DNA of 64,000 nucleotides from Clostridium sp. 1001271st1 H5 (GTDB taxonomy: Bacteria > Bacillota > Clostridia > Lachnospirales > Lachnospiraceae), in contig NZ_SPHO01000010.1 in NCBI RefSeq assembly GCF_005845215.1, positions 1-64,000 of the forward strand, in the 5' to 3' direction. Position 1 is the first letter of the stretch; every line of letters begins with the position of its first letter. The position numbers were made by a program, and so were the translations under genes. Below the pieces are notes generated by a model, which searched no databases, was not told where the DNA came from, and saw nothing but the letters and a program-made list of their open reading frames with translations. Shown here piece after piece: positions 60,000 through 64,000 of this stretch.

Positions 60000-61211
60000 T
60001 TACTGTCTCAATTCTTCTCTGTATAATTCCATCAGCTTGTCACAATATGTCTCTGCTGTGTCATACCGGACCTTTCCGCAGTTCTCCGCCCAGGCTGAAC
60101 ACAGCGCCGGTGAATTCCACAGGTTCCTTATCTTTTCCTTCAGGTCCTCCAAATTCCCGCTGTCAAATAAAGCCCCGTTTACCCCATCCTCTATCAGCTC
60201 CGGAATCCCTCCTATCCTGGCTCCCAGGACAGGAGTGCAAAGAAGCTGTGATTCAATCACGGAAAAGGGACAGTTCTCATAATACTCAGACGGATAAATG
60301 CTGAATCTGGCCTCCCGTATTACCTTGTGCAGAGCCTCACCGGTCATGAAACCGATGTTTCTTATATTGGGCACCCCCTCTGCCAGGCGTTCCAAAGGAC
60401 CGCTGCCCGCAAAGACAAAGGGAATGTACGGCAGTTCCCGGCATGCCTTTAAAAGGGTTCCCATGCCTTTTTCGCTGGAATACCTGCCAAAGTACAGGAC
60501 GTAATCTTTTTTGTGTGTTGGCGGCACTTCCATATTGCCGGCAAAATTGTGAAGTGTCACAGTCCTGCCCCTGAACAGCTCCACCTGGTTCATCTTTGTC
60601 TCCAGGAAATGGCTGGGGCATATAATCCGGTCTATATACCGGTATGTGCCAAGTTTTCTGTAGACCGCTCCCTCTGCAGCGCCCAATATGCTTTTTACCA
60701 GAGATGAATGTATGCATTTTTTCCTGACACAGTTTTGATACCGTCCGTCCACGCAAAGCTCACAGTTCTGCCCGTCCCCGGGCGAGTTGAGCATATGGTT
60801 GGGACAAAGCAGCTGGTAATCATGGGCCGTATAGAATATGGCCGTCTTTTTCCCCGTCCTTTTATCATGGGCCCTGACTCCGTAAATAACAGAAGGGGTC
60901 AGCTGATAATTAAAATTGTTCAGATGGACTACATCCGGGTTAAAATCCTTCAATACCTGCTCCAGCTTATTCTTTGCTTCCCTGGAATACAGGATTGAAA
61001 AAGGATACTTAAAACGTCTCATGCCCCTGGTATGGAAATCCAGGCCGGATGTATACAGATTGCTGGCATTGCCAAGAGTCCTGTCCGGGTCGTCCATGCC
61101 AAAATACTGGACTTCATGGCCTTTTTGGTGCAGACAGGCGCCCAGTTCAATGATATAGGTTTCCGAACCGCCCCTGGGCTTCAGGAATTTATTGATTATC
61201 AGGATTTTCAT
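60000..61211 (-). CDS. Glycosyltransferase family 4-type enzyme
   Basis: A 403-residue retaining glycosyltransferase with two Rossmann-like lobes. The N-terminal KPRGGSETYIIELGACLHQKGHEV and the C-terminal YPSEYYENCPFSVIESQLLCTPVLGARIGGIPELI, with the E-x7-E donor-binding motif, identify it. A cysteine-rich stretch (CELCVDGRYQNCVRKKC, about 132-150) also occurs in several capsule glycosyltransferases. It probably adds one sugar to the polymer repeat unit on the inner membrane face. Two adjacent ATGs (61214, 61211) are possible starts. Confidence 0.91.
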   Translation of the reverse strand: MKILIINKFLKPRGGSETYIIELGACLHQKGHEVQYFGMDDPDRTLGNASNLYTSGLDFHTRGMRRFKYPFSILYSREAKNKLEQVLKDFNPDVVHLNNFNYQLTPSVIYGVRAHDKRTGKKTAIFYTAHDYQLLCPNHMLNSPGDGQNCELCVDGRYQNCVRKKCIHSSLVKSILGAAEGAVYRKLGTYRYIDRIICPSHFLETKMNQVELFRGRTVTLHNFAGNMEVPPTHKKDYVLYFGRYSSEKGMGTLLKACRELPYIPFVFAGSGPLERLAEGVPNIRNIGFMTGEALHKVIREARFSIYPSEYYENCPFSVIESQLLCTPVLGARIGGIPELIEDGVNGALFDSGNLEDLKEKIRNLWNSPALCSAWAENCGKVRYDTAETYCDKLMELYREELRQ

Positions 61212-61232
61212 CATGTTCTCCCTTTTGCCGCC

Positions 61233-62081
61233 TTAATACCAGTTGACATCCACCACAACCAGTTCCGGCTTATTATTGATTCTGGGAATCTTGTGGCTGT
61301 TTCCAAGGCCGCGGCTTACTATGACAGTGGAATTCCCCAATTCGTGCATCCCTTCCGTCAACTCCGGGAAGATTCCCTGTTCCCCGGCATATAGTCCTCC
61401 TATGAAGGGAATCCGTATGACTCCGCCGTGGGTGTGGCCGCACAGGGCCAGGTCTATGGGCAGGTCCTCAATCCCATCCAGAAAGTACTCAGGATAGTGG
61501 ACCAGCAGGAGCTTGAAGCAGGGGTCCTCCATAAACTTATCCATGAACTTCTTTCCTCCCCGCTTTTCATAGTTGGCTGTTTCATTAACCAGTCCTCCTA
61601 TTTCAATCAGGCTTCCATTGACCGTGGTTTTTTCCGACGCGTTTGTGAGCAGATGGACCCCTGTCCCCTCTATATCCTTTGCAATCTCCGTCTTTCTGTC
61701 AGCGAAGTCCACAAATTCATGGTTGCCCATGACGTAATACACATCAGCAATTTGGGTCAGCTGCCCGCACAGCTCCAGCACCACATGATAGTCGTCGTTG
61801 CGGACCATGTTCATATCTCCTGTTACCGCAATGATGTCCGGCTTCAGTTTTCCTATTCTCTCCACCAGTTCCCTGTTCTTTTCCCCGAATTCCTTCAGGT
61901 GTAAATCAGACAGCTGTACAATACGGAAGCCGTTGAGAATCTTATCTGACTCCACATGGTAGAACGACACCTCCAACTGGTTCCCGTCCCATTTGATTTT
62001 CCAGGCCAGTGCTGCAGCCATGACCGCAATGGAAATGGCAGCCAGGATTAGTTTCTTTTTCTTTAATATCGGGAATTTCAC
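61233..62081 (-). CDS. Membrane-anchored metallophosphoesterase (YkuE-like)
   Basis: A 282-residue calcineurin-like phosphoesterase. One N-terminal helix (LILAAISIAVMAAALAW) anchors it, and the metal motifs are present as LSDLHL, GDMN, GNHEF, LVHYPE and GHTHGG. It resembles the YkuE/YpbG group acting outside the membrane on lipids or nucleotides. The start is GTG and overlaps the preceding gene's stop as GTGA, with AGAGGA upstream. Its place in an EPS operon suggests removal of phosphate from a lipid carrier or polymer, which is inference. Confidence 0.88.
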   Translation of the reverse strand: MKFPILKKKKLILAAISIAVMAAALAWKIKWDGNQLEVSFYHVESDKILNGFRIVQLSDLHLKEFGEKNRELVERIGKLKPDIIAVTGDMNMVRNDDYHVVLELCGQLTQIADVYYVMGNHEFVDFADRKTEIAKDIEGTGVHLLTNASEKTTVNGSLIEIGGLVNETANYEKRGGKKFMDKFMEDPCFKLLLVHYPEYFLDGIEDLPIDLALCGHTHGGVIRIPFIGGLYAGEQGIFPELTEGMHELGNSTVIVSRGLGNSHKIPRINNKPELVVVDVNWY

Positions 62082-63868
62082 CAGATTGTCCTCTCTTCCT
62101 GTTCATAGGTACAGCTAATGAGCTCATAAATCTTGTATATGCCCATGCGTCCGGACTCTGCCAGCTGGGCCGTGATTTTCACAGAGCTATCCTCCATGTC
62201 CTGCCTGATGCGGTCCTTCAGAATCTCCAGCATGAATACTGCCTTGTCAAAGGGGCATTTGTCCAGAATACACAGGATGCTGTTACCGCCGTTATATCCG
62301 ATGAATCCATATTCCTTTGACAGTCCATCCAGAATCCTGCCCAAATCCCGCAGTATCTTATCTCCTGCCTCCCGTCCCAGCCTTACATTGATATCCTTCA
62401 GATTCATAATTCTCAGGTTCACGCAGGTGCACAGCTCCACCATTCCCCGCTGGTTCATGGCCTTGATATACTCGTCACAGCTCAGCCGGTTCGGCAGCTT
62501 TGTCTTCTTATCTATGTATAAGGTCCGTTCAATGATTTCCCCCAGCCTTCCCAGGATAACAGCCCCCACGCAGCCTCCACCGAAAAACAAAAGCAGCGTG
62601 ATAGCCAGATACACCTTCAGGTTCAGCTTTTCCCGGGCCTTGACACTGCTGTTGATTGCCACATTTTTTCCCACCAGGTAATCATTGTATTCCTGGCCAG
62701 TCTGATAAAACAGCTCATAAAGTTCGTTGAGACGTACGGTCAGGGCATCCAGCTTCCTGTCCGTCTCCTCCCGGCTGACAGACCGGTCGGCCGCTGTCTC
62801 CTCTGAAAACATGGAGAGTATGTACTCCTTTTCCTCTATCTTCTTCTCCAGCTCGTATCTCATCTTGTTGTAGGACACATATTGATTCATCAGTGTATCG
62901 TATGTATTCTCACTGTACACAGGGTTTCCCATGTCGTCCGTCCTCTCATAGATGTCCTGCAGTATGATGGAGTCCGATGCTGACTCTCCCCTGAATGCGG
63001 CGCTGTATTCCTGGGCGGTCAGTATTTTGGGATTGTACTGTTCCATCAGGTCCAGCAGGCCGTCGGACTGCTCTGTCTCACGCTCCATCTGCAGCCTCAG
63101 GCTCTGGATGTCGGCTTTGTATGTTTCCACCAGTACATCCCTGTCCTTTGTCAGTTTTCCCGAAAGGATATCCACGTAAAGGCGGTCAATGCTTACATCC
63201 CGGATAAAGGTGTAAAGGGAGGTCAAATCGTAAAAACTGTACCCGGTCCTGGAGGAACGGAAATTCTCGTCATTGGCCCTCAGGTAGCTGAGTATATCCT
63301 CAATGGACTGTTTTATGATATCTACCTTGTCTATGTAGTCAAACTGGCTGCCCGACAGGTTCTCAATATTGTTCGGCGTAATGGACTGGGCCACATACCG
63401 TTCCCCATAATAGGTCAGGTAACTGCTTACGACTGCATTGAGTACATTCTTGGCAAAGTCCTCTGAGTATTCACTTCCAACAGAAAAGGAGATATAATAT
63501 TCCGTTGGCTTCGCCTCATATACCTCGCCCTCGCTGAGCAGCGCCTCCTTTCTGGTCTGCTCCTCCTCATCGATGACAGGCTCCACGGTTATGCCGCTGC
63601 GCACAAAATCCACTTCCAGGTCCATGCCCAAAGACTCAATTGCCCTGGATACCACATTGGAGGCGTATATCTTACTCACATCAAGGTCCGCCCCGCTGGG
63701 CGTCTTTCCGTTTACAGCGCCTTCATTCGTGTAGGTAATCAGGGTGTACGCCGTATAGACCTGCCTTCTGTTGAAAAACATATAAAATATGGAGCCGCCC
63801 ATGACCATGAACACGATAATCAGATATTTCCATTTTTTTATGTAATGTATGACCGGAAAATGCTCCAA
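62078..63868 (-). CDS. Wzz-like polysaccharide co-polymerase fused to a degenerate GGDEF domain
   Basis: A 596-residue protein. Residues about 10-35 form a first helix (YLIIVFMVMGGSIFYMFF), followed by a long extracytoplasmic coiled-coil-rich region with Wzz features and a second helix near 415-440 (VYLAITLLLFFGGGCVGAVIL). The C-terminal 150 residues are GGDEF-like, with the active loop changed to YNGGNSIL, so it is probably a c-di-GMP sensor or inactive domain. The start is TTG at 63868, eight bases after GGAGG. Chain-length control coupled to second-messenger state is the inferred function. Confidence 0.82.
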   Translation of the reverse strand: MEHFPVIHYIKKWKYLIIVFMVMGGSIFYMFFNRRQVYTAYTLITYTNEGAVNGKTPSGADLDVSKIYASNVVSRAIESLGMDLEVDFVRSGITVEPVIDEEEQTRKEALLSEGEVYEAKPTEYYISFSVGSEYSEDFAKNVLNAVVSSYLTYYGERYVAQSITPNNIENLSGSQFDYIDKVDIIKQSIEDILSYLRANDENFRSSRTGYSFYDLTSLYTFIRDVSIDRLYVDILSGKLTKDRDVLVETYKADIQSLRLQMERETEQSDGLLDLMEQYNPKILTAQEYSAAFRGESASDSIILQDIYERTDDMGNPVYSENTYDTLMNQYVSYNKMRYELEKKIEEKEYILSMFSEETAADRSVSREETDRKLDALTVRLNELYELFYQTGQEYNDYLVGKNVAINSSVKAREKLNLKVYLAITLLLFFGGGCVGAVILGRLGEIIERTLYIDKKTKLPNRLSCDEYIKAMNQRGMVELCTCVNLRIMNLKDINVRLGREAGDKILRDLGRILDGLSKEYGFIGYNGGNSILCILDKCPFDKAVFMLEILKDRIRQDMEDSSVKITAQLAESGRMGIYKIYELISCTYEQEERTIW

Positions 63869-63871
63869 TTC

Positions 63872-64000
63872 TTATTCCTCCAACCCTTTCTTTCTCTCCT
63901 TATAAACCATGCAGCAGACAATTCCCCCATAAAACACAGCCGGGACAGCAATGGAGGGAAGAAGGTTAATCCTGCTTAAAAGTCCCCTTGGTTCCGCGTT
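63872..64000 (-). CDS. C-terminal end of a membrane protein gene cut by the window edge
   Basis: An open frame enters from the right edge and ends in TAA at 63872. The 42 visible residues contain one hydrophobic helix (LLPSIAVPAVFYGGIVCCMVYKE) and a basic-acidic tail. Ribosome-site bases of the next gene overlap its last codons. It is probably another EPS operon membrane protein, such as a polymerase or flippase, but too little is visible to say. Confidence 0.55.
   Translation of the reverse strand, partial: NAEPRGLLSRINLLPSIAVPAVFYGGIVCCMVYKERKKGLEE

Overview
The window reads as chromosome of a spore-forming, gut-type anaerobic Firmicute, most likely a Lachnospiraceae close to Enterocloster/Lachnoclostridium. 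This rests on a SpoIID/SpoIIQ pair, AGGAGG-type ribosome sites, ferredoxin-dependent 2-oxoacid oxidation, several sugar ABC importers and protein style; the species is an inference. Most genes lie on the minus strand in clear operons. No CRISPR array, transposase, integrase, rRNA or replication origin was seen.

Region by region. 1-0.95 kb: a maltose/galactoside-type O-acetyltransferase. 1.1-10.9 kb: an AT-richer locus holding a divergent GcvPA/GcvPB-like pair, an AcoX-type ATP-NAD kinase-family protein, a BmrR-like MerR regulator, an M20 amidohydrolase and two paralogous copies of a two-component membrane protein pair (DUF5058-like plus partner), one copy on each strand. GcvH, GcvT and Lpd are absent and signature residues of GcvPA are replaced, so this is the best candidate for an undescribed amino-acid-type catabolic system. 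10.9-12 kb: a MATE remnant, an odd tRNA-XRE-tRNA cluster and a 36-residue small ORF with its own ribosome site and terminator. 12-14.9 kb: GNAT, LysR and MATE exporter. 14.8-21.5 kb: a very large GH106-like glycosidase with a CUT1 ABC importer. 21.8-24.8 kb: SpoIIQ, SpoIID and an M42 aminopeptidase. 25-26.9 kb: a lone, AT-rich KAP P-loop NTPase. 27-28.5 kb: M32 carboxypeptidase.

28.9-37.7 kb: buk-nhaC-ptb-MFS (minus) and a four-subunit 2-oxoacid:ferredoxin oxidoreductase (plus), with an IclR regulator between them and a shared operator-like sequence in both promoters. Together they would turn a 2-oxoacid into acyl-CoA, acyl-phosphate and finally free acid plus ATP. 37.8-38.6 kb: secreted CAP-domain protein. 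38.7-44.7 kb: a LacI-controlled GH32 fructan/sucrose-type operon with a CUT1 importer. 45-46.4 kb: purine/uracil-type permease behind a leader with two related hairpins. 46.5-55.4 kb: a GntR-controlled operon (enolase-superfamily dehydratase, CUT2 ribose-type ABC importer, SDR dehydrogenase, lactonase-like amidohydrolase, FucU mutarotase) that fits a non-phosphorylating oxidative sugar route resembling L-fucose oxidation. 55.7-64 kb: an exopolysaccharide operon mixing a Wzz-like protein fused to a degenerate GGDEF domain, a metallophosphoesterase, a glycosyltransferase, a radical SAM/SPASM protein, a GGDEF-EAL protein, an unknown protein and a polyprenyl-phosphate sugar transferase; it runs off the right edge.
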